This document shows, in pieces, positions 8,822-17,738 of a stretch of 64,000 nt of DNA (position 1 is its first letter; every line of letters begins with the position of its first letter). Made by a program: the position numbers and the translations under genes. The DNA comes from Amycolatopsis sp. GM8 (lineage in GTDB: Bacteria; Actinomycetota; Actinomycetes; Mycobacteriales; Pseudonocardiaceae). The stretch covers positions 310,001 to 374,000 of the forward strand of contig NZ_JAJKFK010000002.1 of NCBI RefSeq assembly GCF_021653975.1. The letters are read 5' to 3'. A model generated the notes under the pieces. The model did not search any database. It saw only the letters and a program-made list of their open reading frames with translations, and was not told where the DNA came from.

Positions 8822-10137
8822 TGGGTTTCACCGTCTGTACTGGGTTGGGGAGAGGGGCTCGCGACCACGGCGGGCGACGCGGGATCCAGCTCGAAGAGTT
8901 CCCGCAGCGCGCTCGCGTAATCGGTGCCCTGTGCGTCGGCCGCGAGCTGCTTGACCCGCACGGTCGGCGCGTGCAGCAGCTTGTCGACGACGCGGCGCAC
9001 CGTGCGCGCGAACTCGTCACGCACGCCCGGCTCGAGCTCGGGCAGCCGGTGGTCGAGCCGGAGCAGCTCCGCGTCGACGACCTCGGCGGCCCGCTTGCGC
9101 AGCGCTGTCACGGTCGGGGTGACCGCCGCACTACGTTGTCCGGCCAGGTATTCGCGCACCTCGTCGAGCACGATGCCGGTGGCGCGGGCGATCTGCTTCG
9201 CCGACGACGTGCCGCCGAGCGAGTCCATCCGGCGGCGCACCGTCTCCAGGTCGACCACGCGGACACCTGGCACGTCCGCGACCGACGGGTGGACGTCGCG
9301 CGGCAGGCCGAGGTCGCAGATCACCAGGTCACGCCCGTCGCGCGGCAGGATGTGCTCCGCCTGCAGCACCACGTCCTGGGCGCCGGTGCAGCTCACCGCG
9401 ATGTCGGCTTCGGCGAGGCGATCGGCCAGCTCGGGCAACCCGGCGGCCGTCGTGGGCACGCCCAGCTCGGTGACGTTCGCCGCCAGCCGCCGCGCGTTCT
9501 CGAGGGTGCGGTTCACCACCGTGATCCGGCCGATCCCGGCCTTGCGCAGCTGGCTCGCGGTCAGCGCGCCCATCGAACCCGCGCCGACGATCACGGCGTG
9601 CTTGCCTTCGAGCTCCGCAGCCTCCCCCAGCGCCTCGGACACGACCGACGCACCCAGCGTGTCGAGCCCGGTCTCGCTGTGCACCCGCTTGCCGACCCGC
9701 AGCGTCGTCTGGATCAGCTCGTGCAGGGCGCGGCCGACGGTGCCGGCTTCCCGTGCGGCGGCGTAGGAGTTGCGGACCTGGCCGAGGATCTGGGTCTCGC
9801 CGACGACCATCGAGTCAAGGCCCGAGGCGACCGAGAAGATGTGCTCGACCGCGGCGCCCGCGTAGTGCACGTACAGGTTGTCGTAGAGGCCTGCGGCGGC
9901 ACACCCGGACTGCCGCGCCAGTACGTCGGACACGTCCGCGAGACCACCGTGGAACGTCTCGACGACCGCGTAGACCTCGACCCGGTTGCAGGTCGACACG
10001 AGCATCGCCTCGTGCACGTTCTCGGCCTGCTGGAGCTCGTGCAGCACCTTGCCCAGCTCGTCCGTGGCGACCGCGGCGCGCTCGAGAGTGCGCAGATCCG
10101 CGGTGCGATAGGAAAGCCCGACGGCCAACACAGACAC
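8818..10137 (-). CDS. hemA: glutamyl-tRNA reductase
   Basis: Reduces glutamyl-tRNA(Glu) to glutamate-1-semialdehyde with NADPH, the entry step of C5 tetrapyrrole synthesis. The 439-residue protein has catalytic Cys50 in [10 protein letters not shown], the [17 protein letters not shown] segment, an NADPH-binding [11 protein letters not shown] motif (about 185) and the C-terminal dimerisation domain. The GTG start at 10137 directly abuts the rex stop codon, so it is cotranscribed with rex and subject to Rex control. The C-terminal tail beyond about residue 415 is proline- and serine-rich and probably disordered. Confidence 0.97.
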   Translation of the reverse strand: MSVLAVGLSYRTADLRTLERAAVATDELGKVLHELQQAENVHEAMLVSTCNRVEVYAVVETFHGGLADVSDVLARQSGCAAAGLYDNLYVHYAGAAVEHIFSVASGLDSMVVGETQILGQVRNSYAAAREAGTVGRALHELIQTTLRVGKRVHSETGLDTLGASVVSEALGEAAELEGKHAVIVGAGSMGALTASQLRKAGIGRITVVNRTLENARRLAANVTELGVPTTAAGLPELADRLAEADIAVSCTGAQDVVLQAEHILPRDGRDLVICDLGLPRDVHPSVADVPGVRVVDLETVRRRMDSLGGTSSAKQIARATGIVLDEVREYLAGQRSAAVTPTVTALRKRAAEVVDAELLRLDHRLPELEPGVRDEFARTVRRVVDKLLHAPTVRVKQLAADAQGTDYASALRELFELDPASPAVVASPSPQPSTDGETQ

Positions 10138-10932
10138 TTACCGCACCACCATTCCGTTGCCCACCGGGTGGGAGCCGTTCTTCTCGTCCGCGCGCCGGGC
10201 GACGTGGAAGGACAGGATCTGCAGCTCGACGGCGAGGTCCACCTTGCGGACCTCGACGTGCTCCGGTACCTGCAGCACGACGGGCGCGAAGTTCAGGATG
10301 CACTGCACGCCGCCCGAGACCAAGCGGTCGCAGACGGACTGCGCCGCCGTCGGTGGCGTCGCGATCACGCCGATGGAGATGCCACGTTCGGCACACACCT
10401 TCGCGATGTCGTCCAGATGCGTCACCGGAATCCCGCCCACCGGAATGCCGATCAGGTCGGCGTCCACGTCGAACAGCGCTTCGACGGGAAAGCCCCGGCC
10501 GGGGAACCCGCCGTAGTTCGCCAACGCGTGGCCCAGGTTTCCGATTCCCACCACGGCGACCTTGTGCTGGCGGGTCAGCCCGAGCGTGCGCTCGATCTGC
10601 CCGACGAGCACCTGCACGTCGTAGCCGACGCCGCGGGTGCCGTACGACCCCAGGTACGACAAATCCTTGCGCAGCTTGGCGGAGTTGACCCCGGCCGCGG
10701 CGGAGAGCTCCTCGCTCGCGACGGTGGTCGCGCCCTGCTCGGCCATCGCGGACAGCACCCGCAGGTACACGGCGAGGCGGGCGACGGCGGCTTCGGGGAT
10801 GGACCGCACGCGGACCGGGTCGGCGTTGTTGTCGGTGACGGCCGGCATCTCGGCGGTGGGTGCGTTGTCGGCGTTGACGTCGGCGCTGACCTCGGCCTTG
10901 GCGCCGTTCCGCCGGCCACGCCGTGCCACCAC
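10138..10932 (-). CDS. rex: redox-sensing transcriptional repressor Rex
   Basis: A repressor that senses NADH/NAD+ and leaves its operators when NADH is high. The 264-residue protein has a disordered N-terminal extension (about 40 residues), a winged helix (SIPEAAVARLAVYLRVL ... GVNSAKLRKDLSYLGSYG) and a Rossmann NAD domain with VGIGNLGHALANYGGF and VIATPPTAAQSVCDRL. First gene of rex-hemA-hemC-hemD, the streptomycete arrangement. A Rex operator overlaps the promoter about 110 bases upstream, so it is probably autoregulated. Start is GTG 10932. Confidence 0.96.
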   Translation of the reverse strand: MVARRGRRNGAKAEVSADVNADNAPTAEMPAVTDNNADPVRVRSIPEAAVARLAVYLRVLSAMAEQGATTVASEELSAAAGVNSAKLRKDLSYLGSYGTRGVGYDVQVLVGQIERTLGLTRQHKVAVVGIGNLGHALANYGGFPGRGFPVEALFDVDADLIGIPVGGIPVTHLDDIAKVCAERGISIGVIATPPTAAQSVCDRLVSGGVQCILNFAPVVLQVPEHVEVRKVDLAVELQILSFHVARRADEKNGSHPVGNGMVVR

Positions 10933-11034
10933 GCCGGCCTCCTAGACACCGTCGACAACGCTGAGAAAACTTTTCCTTGACCCGGCGTGCCAAGTCCGGT
11001 TTGATGCCGGTGCCGCCCGGGCGGGGTAAGCCAT

Positions 11035-11063
11035 ACGGTAGCCACTTGTGAACGCAGGCACAA
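11035..11063 (-). promoter_or_regulatory. rex-hemACD promoter with overlapping Rex operator
   Basis: On the minus strand, -35 TTGTGC (11063-11058), a 17-base spacer and -10 TACCGT (11040-11035). The plus strand 11046-11063 reads TTGTGAACGCAGGCACAA, which matches the Rex consensus TTGTGAA-N4-TTCACAA in all seven bases of one half and five of seven in the other. The operator covers the -35 box and much of the spacer, which fits repression by blocking RNA polymerase. Confidence 0.8.
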
Positions 11064-11104
11064 AGTCGCTGGTCGGAGGCATGACCAGAGACACACGTTT
11101 CAGC

Positions 11105-12634
11105 TCAGTGTGCGGTGAACGTGATCGTGTGCCAGCCGGTGGCGCCGTCGGGCACCACGTCGGCGAGGCGGTCGGTCTGCGTGTAGCCGGAGCGGTCGGT
11201 GGCCCGGACGGACGCGCTGTGACTGCCCTTCGACGCGTCGAGTTCGACCCACCACATCCGCCACGCGTCGGCCGTGACCTCCGTCGACAGCACAGCCTGC
11301 TGCCACGGCCCGCTGTCCAGCTGCACCTCGACCTTGTCGATCCCGGTGTGCTGCGCCCACGCGACCCCGGCGACCCGGACCTTGCCCGCGCTCACCCCGC
11401 CCTGCGGCGCGTCGATGCGGGACTCGGTCTTGATCGGCCCCAGCTGGGACCAGCCGCGTTCCAGCCAGTACGCCTGCCTGGCGTCCCACGTCGTCAGCTC
11501 CAGGTCGGTGACCCACTTCGTCGCGGACACGTAGCCGTACAAGCCCGGCACCACGAGCCGGGCGGGGAAGCCGTGCTCGATCGGCAGCGGCTCGCCGTTC
11601 ATGCCGATCGCGAGCATCGCGCCGCGGCCCGGTTCCATGATCGTCGACACCGGGGTGCCCGCCGTGAAACCGTCGGTGCTGGTCGAGTACAGCTGCTGGG
11701 CGCCCTGCTGGACACCGGCCTCGTTGAGCAGTTCCGCCAGGTCGACGCCGAGGAACCGGGAGGTGGAGATGTACGGGCCGCCGACCGGGTTGGACACGCA
11801 GCACAGCGTGACGACGCGCTCGATCAGCGGCCGGTTGCGGATCTCGTCGTAAGTGAAGGTCAGCTCGCGGTCGACCATGCCGTGGATGCGCAACTGCCAG
11901 TCCTGCGCGGGCAGCTGCGGCACGACGAGCGCGGTGTCGATGCGGTAGAAGTCACTGTTCGCGGTGATGAAGGTCGGGGTGCCCAGCTTCGCGAAATCGG
12001 CGTCGGCGGGGACGGGCGGCGCGGGCTGCGCCGGCGCCAGCGGCCCGACCGCCGCACGCGAACCCGTGGCGTCCTTGCGTGAACCGGCCCACTGTCCGAG
12101 CAGGCCCGCGACACCCGCGCCGATGGCGACGAACAGGAACTGCCGGCGGCTCGCGGAGACCCCGCGGGTCAGCGCCGCGCGATGCAGCCAGCGGAACACG
12201 AGCAACCCGGCGACCAGACTCGCGACAGGGGCGAGCAGCGCGGCCTGGCCCAGGTCCGGGCGGCCCCACACGGCGGCGATCCCGACCACGCCGAACACCG
12301 CGATCACGATCTGCCCCGGCAACGGGCGGGTCCGCGAGATCAACCCGGCGACGATCGCCAGCAGCACCATCACCACGGCCATGCCGCCGAGCAGCACGGG
12401 CTTGTCGTTCGTACCGAACGTGCTGACGGCGAAATCCTTCAGCCAGGTCGGCGTGAGGTCGATCGCCGCGTTGCCCACAGCGAGATACGGCGAGGCACCC
12501 GGGCCGACGAACGCGGCCAGCAGGTGCCCGGCGGCCAGCGCCGCGGCGAGCGACAGCACCCCGATCAGTCCAGCGACGGCGGCGGGCAGCCTCGGCGGCG
12601 CGGGGGCGGGTGCTTCTCTCAGTTCCGTACTCAC
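11105..12634 (-). CDS. membrane-anchored molybdopterin oxidoreductase, sulfite-oxidase fold
   Basis: A 509-residue protein with four or five N-terminal membrane helices (about residues 18-150), then a sulfite-oxidase-type molybdopterin domain (about 215-390) and a C-terminal dimerisation/Ig-like domain (about 400-505). The molybdenum-ligating cysteine lies in LCCVSNPVGG, followed by FLGVDLAELL and the HGFPARLVVPGLYGYVSATKW signature. The real substrate cannot be told; close relatives are annotated broadly as molybdopterin-dependent oxidoreductases. SRRQFLFVAIG resembles a Tat motif, so the catalytic domain is probably extracytoplasmic. The gene ends 173 bases before rex and seems to be a separate unit. 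Confidence 0.88.
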   Translation of the reverse strand: MSTELREAPAPAPPRLPAAVAGLIGVLSLAAALAAGHLLAAFVGPGASPYLAVGNAAIDLTPTWLKDFAVSTFGTNDKPVLLGGMAVVMVLLAIVAGLISRTRPLPGQIVIAVFGVVGIAAVWGRPDLGQAALLAPVASLVAGLLVFRWLHRAALTRGVSASRRQFLFVAIGAGVAGLLGQWAGSRKDATGSRAAVGPLAPAQPAPPVPADADFAKLGTPTFITANSDFYRIDTALVVPQLPAQDWQLRIHGMVDRELTFTYDEIRNRPLIERVVTLCCVSNPVGGPYISTSRFLGVDLAELLNEAGVQQGAQQLYSTSTDGFTAGTPVSTIMEPGRGAMLAIGMNGEPLPIEHGFPARLVVPGLYGYVSATKWVTDLELTTWDARQAYWLERGWSQLGPIKTESRIDAPQGGVSAGKVRVAGVAWAQHTGIDKVEVQLDSGPWQQAVLSTEVTADAWRMWWVELDASKGSHSASVRATDRSGYTQTDRLADVVPDGATGWHTITFTAH

Positions 12635-12664
12635 GTAGTCATTCTTCGCGCGAGCACCGCGAAA

Positions 12665-12910
12665 TCACCGTTCGGCGACGGTTACGAGAGCCTTACGGAA
12701 CCGGTCTTCCTCCACTCGGTGGTACCCGTGCTGCTTGCCGTCGATGAGGATCACCGGAACGTAGTCGCCGTACTCGGCGCGCCACTCAGGATCCGAGTCG
12801 ACGTCGGCCGTCTCCCAGGCGACGCCCAGCTCGCCACAGATCCGCTCGACGTCCTGCTCGGCCTGCTCACAGAAGTGACAGCCCTGCCGGGTCATCACGG
12901 TCACAATCAT
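12665..12910 (-). CDS. glutaredoxin-like thiol-disulfide protein
   Basis: An 81-residue thioredoxin-fold protein with redox motif CHFC at residues 11-14, a cis-proline segment YVPVILIDG and the closing GYHRVEEDRFRKAL helix. It belongs to the small glutaredoxin family next to hemA/rex in actinobacteria (Rv0508 position in M. tuberculosis). Its ATG overlaps the stop of the upstream acyl-CoA ligase (ATGA), so the two are coupled, although no functional link between them is known to me. Confidence 0.88.
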   Translation of the reverse strand: MIVTVMTRQGCHFCEQAEQDVERICGELGVAWETADVDSDPEWRAEYGDYVPVILIDGKQHGYHRVEEDRFRKALVTVAER

Positions 12911-14439
12911 GACTTGAATCTAGACCGGGCGCGAAGCGTCTCCGTTGAGGGCGGTGGTGGGGAAGCGGCTGGCGGTACTCGCCGCAGCTTTCCCGTCGCC
13001 GAATGCGGCAGGGCGTCGGCGAACTCGACCGTGCGCGGCACCTTGTACCCGGCGAGCCCCGCGGCACAGTGCTCGACGACCTGCTGTTCGGACAGCGAAA
13101 CCCCGGGCGCCGGTACGACGACCGCCTTGACCGACTCGCCGCTGCGCTCGTCGAGCACACCCACCACCGCGACCTCGGCGACCTCGGGCATCGCGATGAT
13201 GACCTCCTCGACCTCGTGCGGGAACACGTTGAAGCCGTTGACGATGATCAGGTCGTTGGCCCGGTCGACCAGGTGCAGGTCGCCGTCGGTGTCGAGGTAG
13301 CCGACATCGCCGGTGCGGAACCAGCCGTCCTCGTCGGGCCCGTGCGCGCCGTCGGGCCAGTAGCCGGAAAACAGGTTCGCGCCGCGCACGGACACCAGGC
13401 CCGCGCCCGCGTCGTCCTCGACGAACGCGTCGTCGAGGTCGTCCGGGTCCAGCGGCACGGGTTCGCTGAGCCCGTCCGACTCGACCAGCCGCAGCTCGAC
13501 CCCGGGCAGCGGCCGGCCCACCGAGCCGGGCTTCGCATAGCCCGTGACCAGCGTCGACGTCACCACAGGCGCGGCCTCGGTGAGCCCGTAGCCCTCGAAG
13601 ATCGCGAGCCCGGTCTTCTCACGGATGGTCGCGAGCACCTTCGGATGCAGCGGCGCGGCACCGGAGCTGAGCAGGCGGATCGACGCGAGGCCCGCACCCA
13701 GCTCGTCGGCGGACATCCGGGCGAACTCCGCGTACATCGCGGGCACCCCGCCGATCACCGTGATCCGGTGCGCCGCACACACTTCCAGCGCCTTGACCAC
13801 GTCGAACCGTTCGGCCAGCACGACGGTCGCACCGGCGGACACCGAGTGCAGCAGGCCGGGACCGAGTCCGTAGACGTGGAACAGCGGGATCGCGACGAAC
13901 ACCCGGTCGCCGTGGCGGACCGTGCCCGGCACGGCGCCCAGCTGGTCGAGGTTGGCCAGCAGCGCCCGGTGGGACAGCATCACGCCGCGGGACGGGCCGG
14001 TCGTGCCGGAGGTGTAGGACAGCACGGCGATGTTCTCGTCGCCGCCGGCCGCCGCGACCGGCTCACCCGGCTCCGTCGACGGCGTGAGCACCTCGGGCCC
14101 GCCGCCGTCGGAGTCCCGGCTGATGACGAACCGGGCGCCGCTGTGCCCGGTGAGCCGGGCGAACTCAGCTTCCGGGGCCAGCGGGGATACCGGCACGGCG
14201 ATCGCACCCGCACGCGCGACGGCGAACAGGGCGGTGGCGAAATCAACCGAGGTCGGCAGCCGCAGGATGACCCGGTCACCGGCGCGCAATCCGTGCCCGA
14301 TCAGCTTCCCGGCTTGCCCGTTGACCGCGGAATCAAGCTGCGACCAGGTGAAAGTCTGTTCCGCGGTGGTGTCGGTGAGCGCCACGACATCCGGCCACCG
14401 CGCGGCGGCCCCGGTGAGCAGATCGGCGATGTTGGCCAT
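12907..14439 (-). CDS. acyl-CoA synthetase / AMP-dependent ligase
   Basis: A 510-residue ANL-superfamily enzyme predicted to activate a carboxylic acid as acyl-AMP and pass it to CoA. Visible motifs: the P-loop-like LSYTSGTTGPSRGVMLSH (about 152-169), IFEGYGLTEAAPVV, WFRTGDVGYLDTDGDL and RANDLIIVNGFNVFPHEVE, and the C-terminal lysine context HSATGKLRR. Substrate is not predictable. ATG 14439 has a strong GGAGGAGG ribosome site eight bases upstream; longer readings extend into the divergent sigma-factor gene. It is followed by and overlaps the glutaredoxin gene. Confidence 0.9.
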   Translation of the reverse strand: MANIADLLTGAAARWPDVVALTDTTAEQTFTWSQLDSAVNGQAGKLIGHGLRAGDRVILRLPTSVDFATALFAVARAGAIAVPVSPLAPEAEFARLTGHSGARFVISRDSDGGGPEVLTPSTEPGEPVAAAGGDENIAVLSYTSGTTGPSRGVMLSHRALLANLDQLGAVPGTVRHGDRVFVAIPLFHVYGLGPGLLHSVSAGATVVLAERFDVVKALEVCAAHRITVIGGVPAMYAEFARMSADELGAGLASIRLLSSGAAPLHPKVLATIREKTGLAIFEGYGLTEAAPVVTSTLVTGYAKPGSVGRPLPGVELRLVESDGLSEPVPLDPDDLDDAFVEDDAGAGLVSVRGANLFSGYWPDGAHGPDEDGWFRTGDVGYLDTDGDLHLVDRANDLIIVNGFNVFPHEVEEVIIAMPEVAEVAVVGVLDERSGESVKAVVVPAPGVSLSEQQVVEHCAAGLAGYKVPRTVEFADALPHSATGKLRRVPPAASPPPPSTETLRARSRFKS

Positions 14440-14548
14440 GCCCCAGTACCTCCTCCGCCTCCCGTCATGGGAAAGCCCGCGGATCGTCGCATTTCCACGA
14501 CCGGGACCACTACCTACTTCCGGGTAACTACACGTATGCTGCTCTAGC

Positions 14549-14574
14549 GCCGGAGTGGTGCTGATCACTCCGGC
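14549..14574 (+). promoter_or_regulatory. hairpin in the leader of the sigma-factor gene
   Basis: Perfect 9-base arms GCCGGAGTG (14549-14557) and CACTCCGGC (14566-14574), ending 18 bases before the start codon and just upstream of the GAGGAG ribosome site. It could be a transcription-factor operator or an RNA structure affecting translation; the sequence does not distinguish these. Confidence 0.45.
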
Positions 14575-14592
14575 CGGGACAGAGGAGTCGCT

Positions 14593-15228
14593 GTGACGAA
14601 CTGGCTTGCCGCACGCCCCCTGGGGCTGCACGCCGGCACGTTCGCGCGCCCCGACGAGGAGACCGGCTCCTGGGATCTCGTCCGCGCCGCGCAGAACGGC
14701 GACAGCACGGCCTTCGGCACGCTCTACGACCGCTATGTCGACGTCGTCTACCGGTACGTGTACTTCCGCCTCGGTGACCGGGAGCTGGCCGAGGACATCA
14801 CGAGCGAGACCTTCCTGCGCGCGCTGCGGCGGATCACGTCGGTGAGCTACCAGGGCCGCGACGTCGGTGCGTGGTTCGTCACCATCGCCCGCAACATCAT
14901 GTTCGACCATGTGAAGTCGAGCCGGTACAAGCTCGAGGTCGTCACCGACGAGGTGTCCGAATCCGGCGCGGCCCCGTTCGCGGGGCAGACCGCCGCCGGC
15001 GACGGGCCCGAGCAGGAGGCGCTGACCAGCGCCACCAGGGAAGCGCTGCTGAAATGCATCGCCGCGCTGGGCGACGACCAGCGTGAGTGCGTCGTGCTCC
15101 GGTTCGTCCAAGGCCTGTCGCTGACCGAGACCGCGCGGATCATGAAGCGCAACGAGGGCGCCATCAAGGCACTGCAGCACCGCGCCGTCCGGAAGCTTGC
15201 CCAGCTCCTGGCACCCACTTGGCGGTGA
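14593..15228 (+). CDS. ECF RNA polymerase sigma factor, BldN family
   Basis: A 211-residue sigma factor with region 2 (about 33-100: FGTLYDRYVDVVYRYVYFRL, AEDITSETFLRALRRI) and region 4 (about 145-205: DDQRECVVLRFVQGLS, MKRNEGAIKALQHRAVRKLA). The wording closely follows Streptomyces BldN, which controls aerial development and is held by the anti-sigma RsbN encoded downstream; that arrangement is also present here. It lacks most of BldN's long N-terminal extension. GTG 14593 has GAGGAG eight bases upstream. The target genes in this organism are unknown. Confidence 0.9.
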   Translation: MTNWLAARPLGLHAGTFARPDEETGSWDLVRAAQNGDSTAFGTLYDRYVDVVYRYVYFRLGDRELAEDITSETFLRALRRITSVSYQGRDVGAWFVTIARNIMFDHVKSSRYKLEVVTDEVSESGAAPFAGQTAAGDGPEQEALTSATREALLKCIAALGDDQRECVVLRFVQGLSLTETARIMKRNEGAIKALQHRAVRKLAQLLAPTWR

Positions 15229-15267
15229 GGCGCGTAACGTACGCGGGTCATCGGTCGTTCACAGGAC

Positions 15268-16275
15268 GTGGACGTACCCGGGTGGTCAGGGCGCGATCTG
15301 GAGATCATCTCCGGGCTGCGTCAGCTCGGTGACGCCGAGAAGCCCGACGCCGCGACCCGCGACCGCATCCGGCGCGGCATTCTCCGGCGGCTCGATCACG
15401 ACGGCCGCCCGAGCCGGCGGCGACGCGTCATCGCCGAGGTCCTCGCCGCCGCCGTGGCAGTGGCGATCGCGCTCGGCGGGCTCAGCCTCCTGCTGTCCAA
15501 GGACGCGCTGCCCGGCGACGCGCTGTACGGCGTCAAGCGCGCCGGCGAGTCCGCCGAGCTGGGGTTGGCGTTCGGTGACTCGGCCAAGGCCCAGAAGCAC
15601 CTCGAGTTCGCGTCGAAACGGCTCGACGAGTTGAAGGACCTCGGCCCGGCGGCGGCAGCCAGGTACGAGGCGACGCTCGCGGATTTCCAGCGCGAAGCGG
15701 CGGCCGGGACCGCGGACCTGACCCGGCTGGCGACGCAGGGCAGCGGTGAGCAGCTCTTCCAGCTCCGCATGTGGTCCCTCGATCAGCGCCCGAAGCTGCT
15801 GGCGGCCCGGCCCGCGATCCCCGAGGCGGCGCTCGGCCAGTTCGGCTCTTCGACGAGGCTGCTGTCCCGGATCGAGGCTCGCGCGCAGATCTTGATGGCC
15901 CGGCTCGACTGTTTCCAGATCACCACCGGCCAGACCGACGAGCTCGGCGCGATCCCGGAATCCGGCTCGTGCCAGCCCCCGTCGGACGCGATCACCAAAG
16001 AGCCCCCGCAGGTACCGGCGCCGCCCCCGCCGCCGGTCGCGCCGAGCAGCGAACCGTTGTCCGCTCGGCAGATGTCGACCTCCACGGCGCCGCCGTCCTC
16101 CTCATCACAGGTTCCGACCACCTCGCCAACCGCCGTGTATCCGCCGTCGGCGGTCGACGCGCCGGTGCTCTCGCCGACCAGCCCGCGCCTGCCCCCTGCC
16201 ACGTCGAGTCCGCCACCGCCACTGCTCTCGATTCCACCGCTGTTCCCGGGCCTTCCCGGGGTAGGGATCGGCTGA
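15268..16275 (+). CDS. RsbN-like anti-sigma factor, DUF5667 domain
   Basis: A 335-residue single-pass membrane protein. The N-terminal cytoplasmic part (about 1-50) would bind the sigma factor; a membrane helix follows at about 53-76 (VIAEVLAAAVAVAIALGGLSLLL), then an extracytoplasmic DUF5667 region (about 77-215: LPGDALYGVKRAGESAEL) and a long Pro/Ser/Thr tail. In Streptomyces the equivalent gene next to bldN is the membrane anti-sigma factor RsbN. GTG 15268 is the only reasonable start, as an in-frame stop lies at 15235. There are 39 bases between the sigma gene and this one. Confidence 0.82.
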   Translation: MDVPGWSGRDLEIISGLRQLGDAEKPDAATRDRIRRGILRRLDHDGRPSRRRRVIAEVLAAAVAVAIALGGLSLLLSKDALPGDALYGVKRAGESAELGLAFGDSAKAQKHLEFASKRLDELKDLGPAAAARYEATLADFQREAAAGTADLTRLATQGSGEQLFQLRMWSLDQRPKLLAARPAIPEAALGQFGSSTRLLSRIEARAQILMARLDCFQITTGQTDELGAIPESGSCQPPSDAITKEPPQVPAPPPPPVAPSSEPLSARQMSTSTAPPSSSSQVPTTSPTAVYPPSAVDAPVLSPTSPRLPPATSSPPPPLLSIPPLFPGLPGVGIG

Positions 16276-16324
16276 GGTCAATCGCTAGGCTTGGCTGAGA
16301 CACCCGACTCAGGAGGCGGTCTGC

Positions 16325-17227
16325 GTGTGGCGCGGCAAGGGCAAGGGCCCGGAACTCGAACGACTCGCCACGCTGGCCGGCGAAGCGTCGGCCGAGGCGG
16401 CCGTGGCGATGGAGTCCGCGCAGTTCGACGGTGCCGAACCGCCGTCGCCGCCGGCGCCCCCGGACCTGACCGCGGCCGCGTTCTTCGACGTCGACAACAC
16501 GATGATGATGGGTGCCTCGATCTTCCACTTCGCCCGCGGGCTCGCCGCGCGCAAGTACTTCAGCACCTCGGATCTGGCCGGGTTCGCCTGGCGCCAGGTG
16601 AAGTTCCGCATCGGCGGGCGCGAGACGCAGGACACCGTCCAATCCAGCCGCGAGCAGGCACTGTCCTTTGTGGCCGGTAAGACGGTGCGGGAGATGACGG
16701 AGGTCGGCGAGGAGATCTACGACGAGCTGATGGCCGACAAGATCTGGTCGGGCACGCGCGCGCTCGCGCAGATGCATCTCGACGCGGGACAGCGGGTGTG
16801 GCTGGTCACCGCGACCCCGGTCGAGCTGGCGGCGATCATCTCGCGGCGGCTCGGGCTGACCGGCGCGCTCGGCACTGTCGCCGAGCACGTCGACGGTGTC
16901 TACACAGGACGGCTCGTCGGAGACCTCTTGCACGGCAGGGCGAAGGCGCACGCGGTGCGCGCGCTCGCGTCGCGGGAAGGTCTGAACCTCCGGCGTTGTA
17001 CGGCGTATTCCGACTCCTCCAACGACGTGCCGATGCTGTCGGTGGTCGGGACCGCGGTGGCGGTCAACCCGGACGCGGGCCTGCGGGAGATCGCGCGGGC
17101 GCGCGGCTGGGAGATCAGGGATTTCCGCACCGGCCGCAAGGCGGCGAAGATCGGGGTCCCCTCGGTGCTCGGCGCCGGCGCGGTGGCCGGCGCGGTCGCC
17201 GCGGGAATGGCCTACCGGCGGCGCTGA
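16325..17227 (+). CDS. HAD-IB family hydrolase, SerB-like phosphatase
   Basis: A 300-residue haloacid-dehalogenase superfamily protein. Motif I reads [11 protein letters not shown] (about 51-61), with DxDxT intact; motif II is LVTATP, followed by a lysine in HGRAKAHAV and motif [14 protein letters not shown]. These are features of subfamily IB phosphoserine-phosphatase-like enzymes, but homologues in this location (SerB1-like in mycobacteria) have no settled substrate. The C-terminus ends in a hydrophobic glycine/alanine helix (about 270-296). GTG 16325 is preceded by AGGAGG. Same strand as the sigma/anti-sigma pair. Confidence 0.88.
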   Translation: MWRGKGKGPELERLATLAGEASAEAAVAMESAQFDGAEPPSPPAPPDLTAAAFFDVDNTMMMGASIFHFARGLAARKYFSTSDLAGFAWRQVKFRIGGRETQDTVQSSREQALSFVAGKTVREMTEVGEEIYDELMADKIWSGTRALAQMHLDAGQRVWLVTATPVELAAIISRRLGLTGALGTVAEHVDGVYTGRLVGDLLHGRAKAHAVRALASREGLNLRRCTAYSDSSNDVPMLSVVGTAVAVNPDAGLREIARARGWEIRDFRTGRKAAKIGVPSVLGAGAVAGAVAAGMAYRRR

Positions 17228-17234
17228 AATCGCC

Positions 17235-17738
17235 ATGATCGGTGACCGGTGGGGTATGCGCGAGAACGAGATCTCGCGCGGCTATCCGTGCGACGACTTC
17301 GTCACGTCACCCACACTGGTGGCCTGGCGTGGTGTCGGCGTGGACGCGCCAGCCGAAGCGGTGTGGCCGTGGATCGGACAAGTGCGGCTCGCGCCGTACT
17401 CGTACGACTGGATCGACAACCGTGGCCGCCGCTCACCCCGCGAACTGGTGGACCTGCCCGAACCTCGCGTCGGCGAACGGTTCACCAACGCGGGTGGGCG
17501 CGAACTGGGCCGGATCGTCTCGGTCGATCCGGGGCGACAGCTGACGGCCACCATCATGGGTGCCTTCATGTCCTACGTCCTCGTCCCCGAAGATGCCGGC
17601 ACGACCCGGCTGCTGCTGAAGGTCGTCATGCGGACCCGGCGCTGGCTGGCCCCGTGGGTGTCGGTCGGCGATCTGATCATGGCTCGACGGCAGCTGCTGA
17701 ACCTCAAGCAGCTCGCCGAGGGCGACGCTAGCCCTTGA
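17235..17738 (+). CDS. SRPBCC-fold protein
   Basis: A 167-residue START-like (SRPBCC) domain protein. The opening VGVDAPAEAVWPWIGQVRLAPYS is the usual start of this helix-grip fold; later strands include RELGRIVSVDPGRQL and TTRLLLKVVMR. Such proteins bind hydrophobic ligands, but the ligand here is unknown. ATG 17235 begins seven bases after the HAD gene, so they are probably cotranscribed; an internal ATG at 17256 is also possible. Its last 11 bases overlap the convergent acyltransferase gene. Confidence 0.8.
   Translation: MIGDRWGMRENEISRGYPCDDFVTSPTLVAWRGVGVDAPAEAVWPWIGQVRLAPYSYDWIDNRGRRSPRELVDLPEPRVGERFTNAGGRELGRIVSVDPGRQLTATIMGAFMSYVLVPEDAGTTRLLLKVVMRTRRWLAPWVSVGDLIMARRQLLNLKQLAEGDASP

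Noticed and set aside
6237..8954. 905-residue plus-strand open frame over hemC-hemD
   Set aside because: Antisense shadow of well-identified hem genes, with no recognisable domain.
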